From Chlamydiota bacterium (lineage in GTDB: Bacteria > Auribacterota > UBA3054 > B51-G9): a DNA stretch of 14,589 bases. Below the pieces are notes generated by a model that saw nothing but the letters and a program-made list of their open reading frames with translations, did no database searches and was not told where the DNA came from. The stretch is from assembly GCA_003648225.1 (NCBI GenBank), contig QMOL01000038.1:1-14589 (forward strand). Reading direction: 5' to 3'. Each line of letters starts with the position of its first letter. Within the stretch, counting starts at the first letter, position 1. A program made the position numbers and the translations under genes. This document shows, piece by piece, positions 1-6,578 of the stretch.

Positions 1-153
1 ATTCACCGGATTATTCCCGCAGAACTGATATAAATTCACACTGTCCTGATAGTCTATCGGATCTCTTTGCGTCCACCGTCCGGCGATTGGGTCGTAAACT
101 CTGTACACATATAAATAAAGTTCCGCGTCAGAGAGATATTCTTTTGTGCTGAA
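1..153. repeat. RHS core direct repeat, copy 1
   Basis: This stretch and 1327-1479 are imperfect direct repeats encoding the same end of the RHS core. The match starts at the identical ATTCACCGGATTATTCCCGC, and a near-identical block of about 40 nt closes it (aataaagttccgcgtcag onward). Similarity is far lower outside the repeat, as expected for core sequence joined to different tips. The repeats are potential substrates for homologous recombination. Confidence 0.85.
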
Positions 154-561
154 TGTGTAGCGTGGTAAATTATCGGTTTCATTCTGATTTTCGTAGCAGT
201 AATTTGAATCAGTCCGCCGATTGCCAAATGCATCATAACGATATTTTGCTACAAGTGTTTCTGTCCCGTTGTCATCCCGATAAGCAAGCAATGTGTCCCC
301 GCGATGATTGCTTAAATAAAATATTACTTTTGCACTTGAGTCCGAACCGATGATTCCCGCAATCATGTCGCCGGTGCCTTCGGCTATTCCTACACCCCTT
401 ACAAACCATCTTGTAACCTCACCGGAATTATCAGTTTCAGCAATAGGAATATTCCCGTCATGGATTGTGTAGCCCCAAGTTAAAGAACTGTCGTTTGTTC
501 CATTACCGATTCCGATTCTTCTATTCTGCGAATCATAAAGAAATCTGTAAACAGAATATAA
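1..561 (-). pseudogene. RHS core fragment A, displaced and start-less, open at left edge
   Basis: The minus strand, in the frame whose codons begin at 3k+1, stays open from just after the TGA at 562-564 to the window edge. It reads as the C-terminal part of an RHS core: YDSQNRRIGIG near the start, then YDAFGNRR, FSTKEYLSDAELYLY, YRVYDPIAGRWTQRDPIDY and QFCGNNPVN. These are hallmarks of the RHS repeat-associated core just before the variable tip. There is no start codon or ribosome site at the upstream end, because the fragment begins directly after the stop of the preceding small gene in the same frame. It is therefore a displaced core-plus-tip cassette of the kind found behind RHS genes, probably silent unless recombined onto a full-length RHS gene. 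The tip itself lies beyond the left edge. The RHS identity is clear; the silent status is inference. Confidence 0.85.
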
Positions 562-846
562 TCATGATAATGGATTTATCTCTTCCATTGAATATGGCTC
601 TAATAATGGATATTTGCTCCACTCATTAAAATCAGCATCTTTCATATTTCTGTATTTTTGTATTGATGCACGTCTTGCATTCCAAGCAACATTAAGATGA
701 TGATAAATGTGTTGTAAATTTACTTCAAACTCATCTTCTATTGTTTCATCATCTAAAATATTCTTCTGTTTTTGAATTTTTAATATTGTATCTTGTAATG
801 CTTGACTTGCTTGTTCTAAATTAGTAATAATTATATCATAATTCAT
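562..846 (-). CDS. small helical protein, probable immunity partner of the RHS tip
   Basis: This 94-residue protein starts MNYDIIITNLEQ. It looks fully helical and acidic in its first half, with no signal peptide or membrane segment. A good ribosome site, GAGGAC (852-857 on the plus strand), lies 5 nt before the ATG. The start is only 18 bp after the stop of the RHS-linked toxin tail. That position, its size and its being the only intact small gene between two RHS fragments fit a cytoplasmic immunity protein that neutralises the tip toxin. I do not recognise the family; the residues around the YHHLNVAWNARR and WSKYPLL segments look conserved-protein-like but support no named function. Immunity is inferred from context only. 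The reading frame itself is well supported by the ribosome site. Confidence 0.6.
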   Translation of the reverse strand: MNYDIIITNLEQASQALQDTILKIQKQKNILDDETIEDEFEVNLQHIYHHLNVAWNARRASIQKYRNMKDADFNEWSKYPLLEPYSMEEINPLS

Positions 847-864
847 TTTTTGTCCTCAAAATTA

Positions 865-1581
865 TTAATCGTCAAACTTCTTTAATTGTTTTTCGAGCCT
901 TTTAACTTCCTCCAGCACTTTTTCTTTTGCTTTCTTAGTACAACGTTTTGCATATCTTTTTGCGTTTTTTAAGGCGGCTTTAATTTCGGTTTTCCAGTGA
1001 CCATCATTAGCTTTTCTATCATTTGGATTTTTTCCATGTCCATTCCCTGCAAGATAGCCAAGATGTTCCGTTGCAACACTAATTTGTTTAGAAGCATTAT
1101 TAAATGCACGTCTTGAAGGACTTGCCAACTGTATTAAAGAACCAATACCATCTCTTGCACTTTAATAAATATTAGCAGCACCTTCATATAATGCATCTCC
1201 CAACTCTTGCGTTTGCTGTTGCCCAGCAGGTGTCATCATATATGCAGCAACGCCGGCTAAAGCTAAATAACCTGCATAAACTGCCATTGTTCCTGTAACT
1301 ACAAATCTCCCATCAACATCCCATCCATTCACCGGATTATTCCCGCAAAACTGATAAAGATTTATCGAATCCTGATAGTCGATGGGGTCGCGTTGTGTCC
1401 ACCTGCCGGCAACCGGATCATAAACGCGGTAAGCGTATAAATAAAGTTCCGCGTCAGAAAGATATTCTTTTGTGCTGAATAAATAGCGCGGGGCGTATTC
1501 CGGCTCGTAAACAAACCATGCTCCGCCACTTGATCCGGGAGCTTCATTTCCAAACGCATCATATTGATATTTGGCAACTAT
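865..1581 (-). pseudogene. RHS core fragment B plus C-terminal toxin-like tail, interrupted by a stop
   Basis: The minus strand reads VAKYQYDAFGN, then FSTKEYLSDAELYLYAY, YDPVAGRWTQRDPIDYQ and QFCGNNPVN (1327-1581), an RHS core terminus. It continues in frame into a variable tail: a hydrophobic Ala/Gly-rich stretch (about 1200-1310), then a Lys-rich basic end with HLGYLAGNGHGKNP, HWKTEIKAALKNAKRYAKR and a helical KKAKEKVLEEVKRLEKQ. A single in-frame TAA (plus-strand tta at 1162-1164) breaks the tail, which otherwise stays open to the TAA at 865-867. There is no plausible start: the frame closes at 1582-1584, just upstream of the RHS homology, and the TTG at 1126-1128 has no ribosome site. The tail is the polymorphic tip, by position a candidate toxin. 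Its basic C-terminus would suit a nuclease, but I recognise no catalytic motif. It reads as a displaced, now broken tip cassette. Confidence 0.75.
1327..1479. repeat. RHS core direct repeat, copy 2
   Basis: Second copy of the RHS core repeat at 1-153, same orientation and same reading phase. Recombination between the two copies would delete 1326 bp, removing the toxin-like tail and the immunity candidate and fusing this core to the tip beyond the left edge. Confidence 0.85.
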
Positions 1582-1757
1582 TTATCTAAAATTGTTTTTT
1601 CTAAAGTATTGCTGGCTTTATATAATAAGAATTTTTTTATTTTAGCCGGATCGTTAATGTGCGTTTTACTACATAAAGATAAAAATAATAAAACTAACAA
1701 AACTAATATTAATAATCCATATTCAATAAATTTACTTTTATTAATTACATGTTTCAT
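1578..1757 (-). CDS. 59-residue single-pass membrane peptide
   Basis: A minus-strand frame runs from ATG (1755-1757) to TAG (1578-1580). The product begins MKHVINKSKFIEYG and continues with a strongly hydrophobic Leu/Val/Ile segment of about 17 residues (roughly positions 15-31). A hydrophilic, Lys-rich tail of about 28 residues follows (CSKTHINDPAKIKK). An AAGGA ribosome site sits 5 nt before the ATG, which supports translation. The likely topology is one membrane helix. The stop lies at the junction with RHS fragment B, so the gene either ends naturally or was truncated when the RHS piece arrived. It could be a membrane immunity protein of an earlier lost RHS tip, or an unrelated small membrane protein. 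I do not recognise a family. Confidence 0.5.
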   Translation of the reverse strand: MKHVINKSKFIEYGLLILVLLVLLFLSLCSKTHINDPAKIKKFLLYKASNTLEKTILDK

Positions 1758-1834
1758 TATAATCCTTCGCGACTTTTAAAGATGATGTAACTAAATTAGT
1801 ATATCTTGCCGGAAAATTTTGTGTCAGTATAAAA

Positions 1835-1900
1835 TCAAAAATGTGAATCTCCATTTGCCGTTTTTAAATATTGAGGATGTAAAGTTTCTGCTGTAATCAT
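1835..1900 (-). pseudogene. truncated small ORF with antitoxin-like N-terminus
   Basis: A minus-strand ATG at 1898-1900 has GGAGAA 6 nt upstream and a near-consensus promoter behind it, yet the frame closes after 21 residues. The peptide starts MITAETLHPQYLKT. That matches the usual opening of Phd/RelB-like antitoxins, in which a LHPQY segment precedes a Val/Leu-Pro-rich strand (family knowledge, not a search). Just before the TGA there is a run of five T. Losing one T would continue the frame to a TAA at 1741-1743, giving about 52 residues and overlapping the next small gene. This could be a frameshifted gene, a remnant, or a sequencing error in the homopolymer. The antitoxin idea is tentative. 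Confidence 0.35.
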
Positions 1901-1932
1901 AATTAATTCTCCGTCTCTACTTAATCTACAAT

Positions 1933-1961
1933 ATTATATAGAAAAACTCTTGTAATGTAAA
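1933..1961 (-). promoter_or_regulatory. sigma-70-type promoter, minus strand
   Basis: Read on the minus strand, TTTACA (1956-1961) and a perfect TATAAT (1933-1938) are separated by exactly 17 nt. The site points at the truncated antitoxin-like ORF (ATG 32 nt beyond the -10 box), the 59-residue peptide and then the RHS pieces. It is the only good minus-strand promoter I see here. Confidence 0.6.
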
Positions 1962-2020
1962 TTCTATTATTAAACTTGTAATTCATTTTTAATTTGTGCA
2001 ATGAAATAACGTATGTTCGC

Positions 2021-2042
2021 ATGTTCATCATTAAATGAACAT
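2021..2042. promoter_or_regulatory. perfect 8-bp inverted repeat, operator-like
   Basis: ATGTTCAT (2021-2028) and ATGAACAT (2035-2042) are perfect inverted copies around a 6-nt AT-rich centre. A further ATGTTC lies at 2013-2018. The repeat sits about 60 bp upstream of the minus-strand promoter, so it could bind a regulator, but no regulator is visible. Confidence 0.4.
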
Positions 2043-2085
2043 TCATTATTTAATAATTTTGTCATAAATGATTTTGTCAATATTT

Positions 2086-2128
2086 TCCTCTCGCTAAGGC
2101 GCCAAGAACGCCAAGAAATGCAAGCTAC
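2086..2128. repeat. dispersed-repeat-like GC-richer tract
   Basis: The tract contains CTCGCTAAGGCGCCAAGAA followed by CGCCAAGAAATG. It is a short-period run of gcCAAGAa units that is clearly richer in GC than its flanks. Tracts of this kind (cgcaaaggcgcaaagacgc-like) recur between genes in many environmental bacterial genomes. The dispersed nature cannot be shown from one copy. Confidence 0.35.
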
Positions 2129-2237
2129 CGAAGATAAAAACCAAAAATATTCGGAATAAGAAATTTAACCAACCATATTTCAAGCGATATTTTTTAGGTA
2201 AGTTATAAAAATCGTGTATCGGCTAAATAATTGCGTC

Positions 2238-2266
2238 TTGAACGATAACACGGAATTTGCTAAAAT
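2238..2266 (+). promoter_or_regulatory. sigma-70-type promoter of the PEP-CTERM gene
   Basis: TTGAAC (2238-2243) and TAAAAT (2261-2266) are spaced by 17 nt, each close to consensus. They point at the ATG at 2331, leaving a leader of about 58 nt that ends in a strong AGGAGGAGG ribosome site. Confidence 0.55.
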
Positions 2267-2330
2267 AAAATGGCATTCAAAATAAAAATTAACAACTAAC
2301 AACTAACATATAACCAAACAGGAGGAGGAA

Positions 2331-4589
2331 ATGAAAAAGATTATAATTATTTTTACACTTATTGTAACCGCTTCACTCTTCGCAGCCGATGGTTCGTGGA
2401 TTGCGACTAACGTGTATCCATCTTTGCGCGACTGGTCGGAAACGGCTGCCTGGGCAGGAGGAACAGTTGCTTCCGGAGCGGGCAGCACAGCTTATTTTAC
2501 GAACGGAATAGACACGGTAGGAGTATATGGTATAAAAGGAATAACAATGGCGACAGGCCCAACAATTCAAAATGTAGTTTTTGACTTGGATACGTCTGAT
2601 CCTACAGCATTGTATGTACTTGCCGGTGGAACGCTCACATTGCTTGGCACACCGACGATTTCGGTTTCGACAAGCATTGCCGGCGCATATATTGGCTTCC
2701 CGGGGTTTGGCGGTGCACTTGCCGGAACCGCCGGTTTTACCAAGAGCGGTCCCGGTCGGCTTGTTATGGCGCAGCCGAGTTTTATCAGCGGAAATGTTAC
2801 TATTGCTGATGGCAATATCCTCATCACAGATGACAATGCTTTTACAAACGCTACTATAACAGTCAACGACAACAAAAATCTTTATATTGGCAATGGTATA
2901 GCGATGAACAGTGGTGATATTACTGTCCAGGGACCGACTACGCCGGGCACTGATCAGGGTGGCAGAATCCATCCTGAATTAGGTAATGGTAGTTTTACAG
3001 TTAACGCGAATATTATCGCTAAAGGTGAACACGCTTATGAAGGCGTCGGCGGCGATTCTACTAATAATCTTAACGGAACCATTAATCTTGATACCGGTGA
3101 ATCGGCTTGGGCAGGTGTTACTCTCGGCGGTTCCGGTGTCTTGAATATTAACAGCAATATTGTTGGAACAGGTGATTTGCATATTCTTGGTCACTCTGCC
3201 TCCGGTCTTGTTCAGGTAATAAACATAAATGCCCCGGGAAGTTACACTGGTGGAGATACGCGCCTTGCTTCCTGGATGGCAAATCCGAGATTCGAAGCGA
3301 ATTGCAACAACGCGTTTGCGATTTCAGCGCTTACCTTAGCAAATAACACCTATCTTCAAGGCGGTCCCGAGTCGGTTATTTTTGATTTAAACAATAATAC
3401 TCAACAGCTTGCCGTTTTAGTTCTTGATGCCGGCATAACTCCTCCCCCAGGACAATTTGTAAAAATAATGGCAGGACCGACCGGTGGAGTTACTGTCACA
3501 AACTGGGCGTATTCTTATAATGGGAAATGTATTATTGAAGGCGGCACACACACAATCATTCCTTATTTTGGAATTAACACCGGTTCAGAACTAGTTCTCA
3601 CAAATACTTACGTTAATGCTACAAGTGAATTCCTTATTTGGGGCGCTAACGCGGTAATGACAATCGACAATGGTGCTACCGCGCGGAATTTTGTTACAAG
3701 ATTTGCTGACGCACCAATGGTTACAACCCTCAATCTTAATAAGGGCGGCAAGTTGGAAACTGCACGTTTTTGGACCGCTACAGCGAATCCCGCAACTACA
3801 AGTTTGCTGAATTTAAACGGCGGTATTCTATCTGACGGTGTTGAAGGAGAACATGAAGGCAGTTTTACAAACTGGTTTTCCGCGGGACAGTCCAATGTTG
3901 TTATGGCCGGTGGAGCGTTCATTGAAGTTAACAACGTAAACGGGCGGGAAATTTTACAGCCGTTTTATCACGATCCCGCTCTCGGTGCGGCGCAGGATGG
4001 CGGCTTGACAAAACTTGGTAAAGAAACATTGACACTTCACGGTGCGAACAATTATACGGGACCGACAATTGTTTCAAACGGAACCCTTATTCTTGCCGGA
4101 TTAGGCAGCAGTAAGTTGCTCAAAGTTGCTGATAATATGACAGTTGGCGGAACAAGCGGTTCACTGACAATTCCCGCCGGCGCAACGGTTGTTCCCGGAA
4201 ACAGTATTGGAACCATGTGGGTTGAAGGCAGTTTAAACATGGCTGAAGGAAGCCTTTATGACTGGGAAGTAACTGTGGGAAAATCGGCGGATTTAATCTA
4301 TCCTTCCGGAAATCTTGATTTGCCATCCGCGGAAAACAGTGTTACGGTAAATGTTTATGATACAGGAGCCATTTTGGATACTGATACTAACATTCTGTTT
4401 TCTTTTGACGGAACGCTTAACGGAGATGTAAATTCAATTTTCCTGAGTTATCAAGGTGAAGTTACCGGTCCGCAAAATCCTGTGGTTTACGGGAGTGATA
4501 TTGTAGTTGGCGGAATAGTAGTTCCCGAGCCTTTCTATTTATCATTTATCATTTATTATTTATTATTTATCATTAGAAAAACTAAATAA
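2331..4589 (+). CDS. PEP-CTERM surface protein with autotransporter-associated beta-strand repeats
   Basis: This 752-aa exported protein has a signal peptide at residues 1-18 (MKKIIIIFTLIVTASLFA, cut before ADG). The long Gly/Asn/Thr-rich middle is the beta-helix passenger type. Two clear autotransporter-associated beta-strand (PATR) repeats are visible, near residues 134-166 (FTKSGPGRLVM) and 559-590 (LTKLGKETLTLHGANNYTG). A C-terminal GxLTIPAGATVVPGNSIGT block follows. The end is a PEP-CTERM sorting signal: VPEP at 731-734, a hydrophobic segment and a basic RKTK tail. No autotransporter beta-barrel is present. By family knowledge, exosortase would process the tail and leave the passenger at the cell surface or in exported matrix. 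The start is fixed by AGGAGGAGG directly upstream and by its own promoter. The ligand or exact role is unknown. Confidence 0.85.
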   Translation: MKKIIIIFTLIVTASLFAADGSWIATNVYPSLRDWSETAAWAGGTVASGAGSTAYFTNGIDTVGVYGIKGITMATGPTIQNVVFDLDTSDPTALYVLAGGTLTLLGTPTISVSTSIAGAYIGFPGFGGALAGTAGFTKSGPGRLVMAQPSFISGNVTIADGNILITDDNAFTNATITVNDNKNLYIGNGIAMNSGDITVQGPTTPGTDQGGRIHPELGNGSFTVNANIIAKGEHAYEGVGGDSTNNLNGTINLDTGESAWAGVTLGGSGVLNINSNIVGTGDLHILGHSASGLVQVININAPGSYTGGDTRLASWMANPRFEANCNNAFAISALTLANNTYLQGGPESVIFDLNNNTQQLAVLVLDAGITPPPGQFVKIMAGPTGGVTVTNWAYSYNGKCIIEGGTHTIIPYFGINTGSELVLTNTYVNATSEFLIWGANAVMTIDNGATARNFVTRFADAPMVTTLNLNKGGKLETARFWTATANPATTSLLNLNGGILSDGVEGEHEGSFTNWFSAGQSNVVMAGGAFIEVNNVNGREILQPFYHDPALGAAQDGGLTKLGKETLTLHGANNYTGPTIVSNGTLILAGLGSSKLLKVADNMTVGGTSGSLTIPAGATVVPGNSIGTMWVEGSLNMAEGSLYDWEVTVGKSADLIYPSGNLDLPSAENSVTVNVYDTGAILDTDTNILFSFDGTLNGDVNSIFLSYQGEVTGPQNPVVYGSDIVVGGIVVPEPFYLSFIIYYLLFIIRKTK

Positions 4590-4593
4590 TAAA

Positions 4594-4613
4594 GGTCATC
4601 GGGGACGATGACC
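4594..4613. terminator. palindrome copy 1 after the PEP-CTERM gene
   Basis: GGTCATCG-GGGA-CGATGACC forms a perfect 8-bp stem with a 4-nt loop, 4 nt after the stop codon. No T-run follows, so it is not a canonical intrinsic terminator. It may stabilise the mRNA end or be a REP-like palindrome. Confidence 0.45.
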
Positions 4614-4673
4614 CTCCAATCACACATTATCATTTATTATTTATTATTTATCATCAGAAAAACTAAACAATAA

Positions 4674-4693
4674 GGTCATCGGGGACGATGACC
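4674..4693. terminator. palindrome copy 2
   Basis: This is an exact copy of the palindrome at 4594-4613, carried by the second tandem unit. Again there is no T-run, so a REP-like or transcript-stabilising element is as likely as a terminator. Confidence 0.4.
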
Positions 4694-4774
4694 CTCCAAT
4701 CACACATTATCATTTATTATTTATTATTTTATGGAGAAAGTTTTGATAATAAAATTAATTAACTCAAAAAAGCT

Positions 4775-6460
4775 GTGTTTAAATTTATTAAAATTATAAT
4801 AATACTTGCCGTTTGTTGCTTTTGTAATCTTATTTTAGCGACTTCCGACGGAATACCAAACTCGCTTGACAGAGGACATCGTCTTATTCTAAAACACGGA
4901 TTACAAATACAAGCTCTTTTATTTCCGGAATTTTATCCGCCAGGACAGACTTTCGATACAAATAGGTGGAAAGAATCGAATTTTACTACTCCAAATACCC
5001 ACGAAGGTGCCGACCCGCAATATTTAACACCAAAATCACCATGGGCAAGATGGATTTCCTGGAATGATATTATCAGTACTAACGGACCGTACCTTAAATC
5101 CTGGGAAAGATCCTATTCACCTTATCTTGTCTCTCTTCAAGCCGGCGATGAGCGGAATATAAGAGACACAAATGTTATATTTTATTTCAAAAAAACTTTT
5201 GATATCTGGAAAAATTGTTATCCCAATGTTATTAATTACGGTAACTTCGCGGGGATGACTTGGAATACCGATACTGAACTAACGAACTATCTTGCAATTA
5301 CCAAACCCGATATGCTGGTTATGGACTGTTACCCGTTTCGCGGTGATGTTGAAGGAGGTGGTTTAAAGCAATGGTATCATTCTCTTGGAAGATTTAGAGG
5401 ATTAGCAATGGGCGGTTTAGACGGCAGCGGGGAGAAGCCGATTCCTTACGGCTGTTATTTTCAAACTTATACTTTGAATACAAACATTCCGTTAAGTTCT
5501 TCAGAATTAACACTGACGCAGTTTTTGCCATTATTATACGGATATAAATTTCTTGTTGCTTTCTTTTACAATCAATTGCCGTCAAATAAAATGTTCACGC
5601 AACTTTTTGACGATGGAGGCGATAGAAAACCTAACAGGAATTTCTTTCAGGCTGCTTCGAATAATTTTCAAATACTTAATATTGCACCTGCCTTGGAAAG
5701 ATTAATTTCATGCGGGAGTAATGTTTGGGTTATTGCGGATAAGATTCCTGATTATGTAAAGAAATGGAATAATAAAGTTGATCCATACATCACGAAAATA
5801 AATTCATCTAAAAATAATGTTTGGATTGGATATTTTAAACCGCTTGATGAAAGTTTTGATGGACCGGTGTATAGTAATCAATTGTATTTTATGGTTCTAA
5901 ACGGATTGGCTGCAACTAATACTTCTCCTAACAAATTAAAGCAAAAAATTCGCCTTGATTTTGATTTCGGGAATACAAATATCAAAAGTTTGCAACGTAT
6001 AAACCGTCAAACGGGAAAAATTGAAAAGATCAAATTAAAACATATTGGCAGGAATAAATATTTTGTTGTAATAACTTTAAACGGAGGTCAAGCCGACCTG
6101 TTTAAATTTAATACCGGTGCGCCTTTTGTTGGAAGTTTAGACGCTCCGGAAAATATATTTCCGATAGAATATAAAAAAGTTATTATTGCCCCCGTGAAAT
6201 TTTTCGCGACTAAATTCAAAAGTCCGCTTGGATATCCATTTGCAGCGAGTCAATGGCAAGTTTCTAATCATAAAAAATTTAAATCATTAATTTGGGATTC
6301 GGGGAAAACTGTTCCAACCGAGTCTTTCATACCTCCGGCAAGAGCTATTCCTTTGGGAACAAATTACTGGCGGGTTCGTTATCAAAATAGCTTGGGGCAA
6401 TGGAGCTGCTGGTCGAAAGGCACACCGTTTATAATTTTATTTGTACCGGTAGAGAACTGA
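4775..6460 (+). CDS. secreted glycosidase-like protein with C-terminal Fn3-like domain
   Basis: This 561-aa protein has an N-terminal signal peptide (MFKFIKIIIILAVCCFCN, probable cut after NLILA, residues 18-22). The body reads like a TIM-barrel glycoside hydrolase: a Trp/Tyr-rich N-terminal part (SPWARWISW), a NVINYGNFAGMTW strand near 150 and DMLVMDCYPF near 179-188, then FLPLLYGYKFLVAFFYNQ. The last 90 residues resemble a fibronectin-III-like module (WQVS...WDSG...NYWRVRYQNSLGQWSCWS). I cannot assign a GH family or catalytic pair. The start is GTG at 4775: the frame is closed by TAA at 4760-4762 and no clear ribosome site precedes it. An out-of-frame ATG with a 22-codon ORF starts at 4731. 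The gene follows the PEP-CTERM gene on the same strand, and both products are exported. Confidence 0.65.
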   Translation: MFKFIKIIIILAVCCFCNLILATSDGIPNSLDRGHRLILKHGLQIQALLFPEFYPPGQTFDTNRWKESNFTTPNTHEGADPQYLTPKSPWARWISWNDIISTNGPYLKSWERSYSPYLVSLQAGDERNIRDTNVIFYFKKTFDIWKNCYPNVINYGNFAGMTWNTDTELTNYLAITKPDMLVMDCYPFRGDVEGGGLKQWYHSLGRFRGLAMGGLDGSGEKPIPYGCYFQTYTLNTNIPLSSSELTLTQFLPLLYGYKFLVAFFYNQLPSNKMFTQLFDDGGDRKPNRNFFQAASNNFQILNIAPALERLISCGSNVWVIADKIPDYVKKWNNKVDPYITKINSSKNNVWIGYFKPLDESFDGPVYSNQLYFMVLNGLAATNTSPNKLKQKIRLDFDFGNTNIKSLQRINRQTGKIEKIKLKHIGRNKYFVVITLNGGQADLFKFNTGAPFVGSLDAPENIFPIEYKKVIIAPVKFFATKFKSPLGYPFAASQWQVSNHKKFKSLIWDSGKTVPTESFIPPARAIPLGTNYWRVRYQNSLGQWSCWSKGTPFIILFVPVEN

Positions 6461-6528
6461 TTTAAAATTTGCACGACCATAATAGTGTTAATTTTCAGAC
6501 AATTGTTATAGTTGTTTTTCCAATTGTT

Positions 6529-6537
6529 TGGTATAAT
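6529..6537 (+). promoter_or_regulatory. extended -10 promoter element upstream of the GspK-like gene
   Basis: TGGTATAAT is a perfect TATAAT with the TGn extension, 41 nt before the ATG at 6579. No good -35 lies at 17 nt, which extended -10 promoters can tolerate. Two CAATTG palindromes sit just upstream. Confidence 0.4.
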
Positions 6538-6578
6538 AATTATATGATATTATCAAACCAATCGAATTTATAAAGAAA

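Larger units (their letters stand above)
1962..2330. other. non-coding intergenic stretch between the RHS island and the PEP-CTERM gene
   Basis: No convincing gene is seen on either strand. The stretch holds a perfect inverted repeat (2021-2042), a GC-richer repeat-like tract (2086-2128), a plus-strand promoter (2238-2266), a direct run of AACTAAC-type repeats (about 2287-2309) and a strong ribosome site AGGAGGAGG just before the ATG at 2331. It separates the minus-strand island from the plus-strand genes. Confidence 0.6.
4547..4729. repeat. tandem duplication of the PEP-CTERM coding end plus palindrome
   Basis: Units at 4547-4627 (81 nt) and 4628-4707 (80 nt) are almost identical, and a partial third copy runs 4708-4729. 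Each full unit has an AT-rich tatcatttattatttat run, a segment encoding FIIRKTK, a stop, a 20-nt palindrome and CCTCCAATCACACAT. The first unit is the real 3' end of the PEP-CTERM gene. The second still has an open frame for the hydrophobic stretch and basic tail but no VPEP. The few differences (cattag/catcag, aataat/aacaat, one fewer A) suggest a recent duplication. Confidence 0.9.

Noticed and set aside
865..1128. Toxin tail as an independently translated 87-residue protein
   Set aside because: The only start is a TTG without a ribosome site, and the frame continues upstream into the RHS core, so it is treated as the broken end of that fragment.
1162..1164. Recoding of TAA as a sense codon
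   Set aside because: Intact genes in the window, including the 752-aa gene, end at TAA with no read-through evidence, so a mutation is simpler.
1564..1779. Plus-strand 71-codon frame across the RHS edge
   Set aside because: It starts inside RHS coding sequence of the opposite strand and has no ribosome site. The minus-strand frame at 1578-1757 has a ribosome site and promoter context instead.
2373..2972. 199-codon minus-strand frame inside the PEP-CTERM gene
   Set aside because: The product is rich in Cys, Arg and Ser with no domain, typical of an antisense shadow; the plus strand has a signal peptide and repeat domains.
4594..4613. Standard intrinsic terminator
   Set aside because: The stem is good but no U-run follows either copy.
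4547..4729. CRISPR array
   Set aside because: The units are contiguous near-identical copies with no variable spacers, and the first unit is coding.
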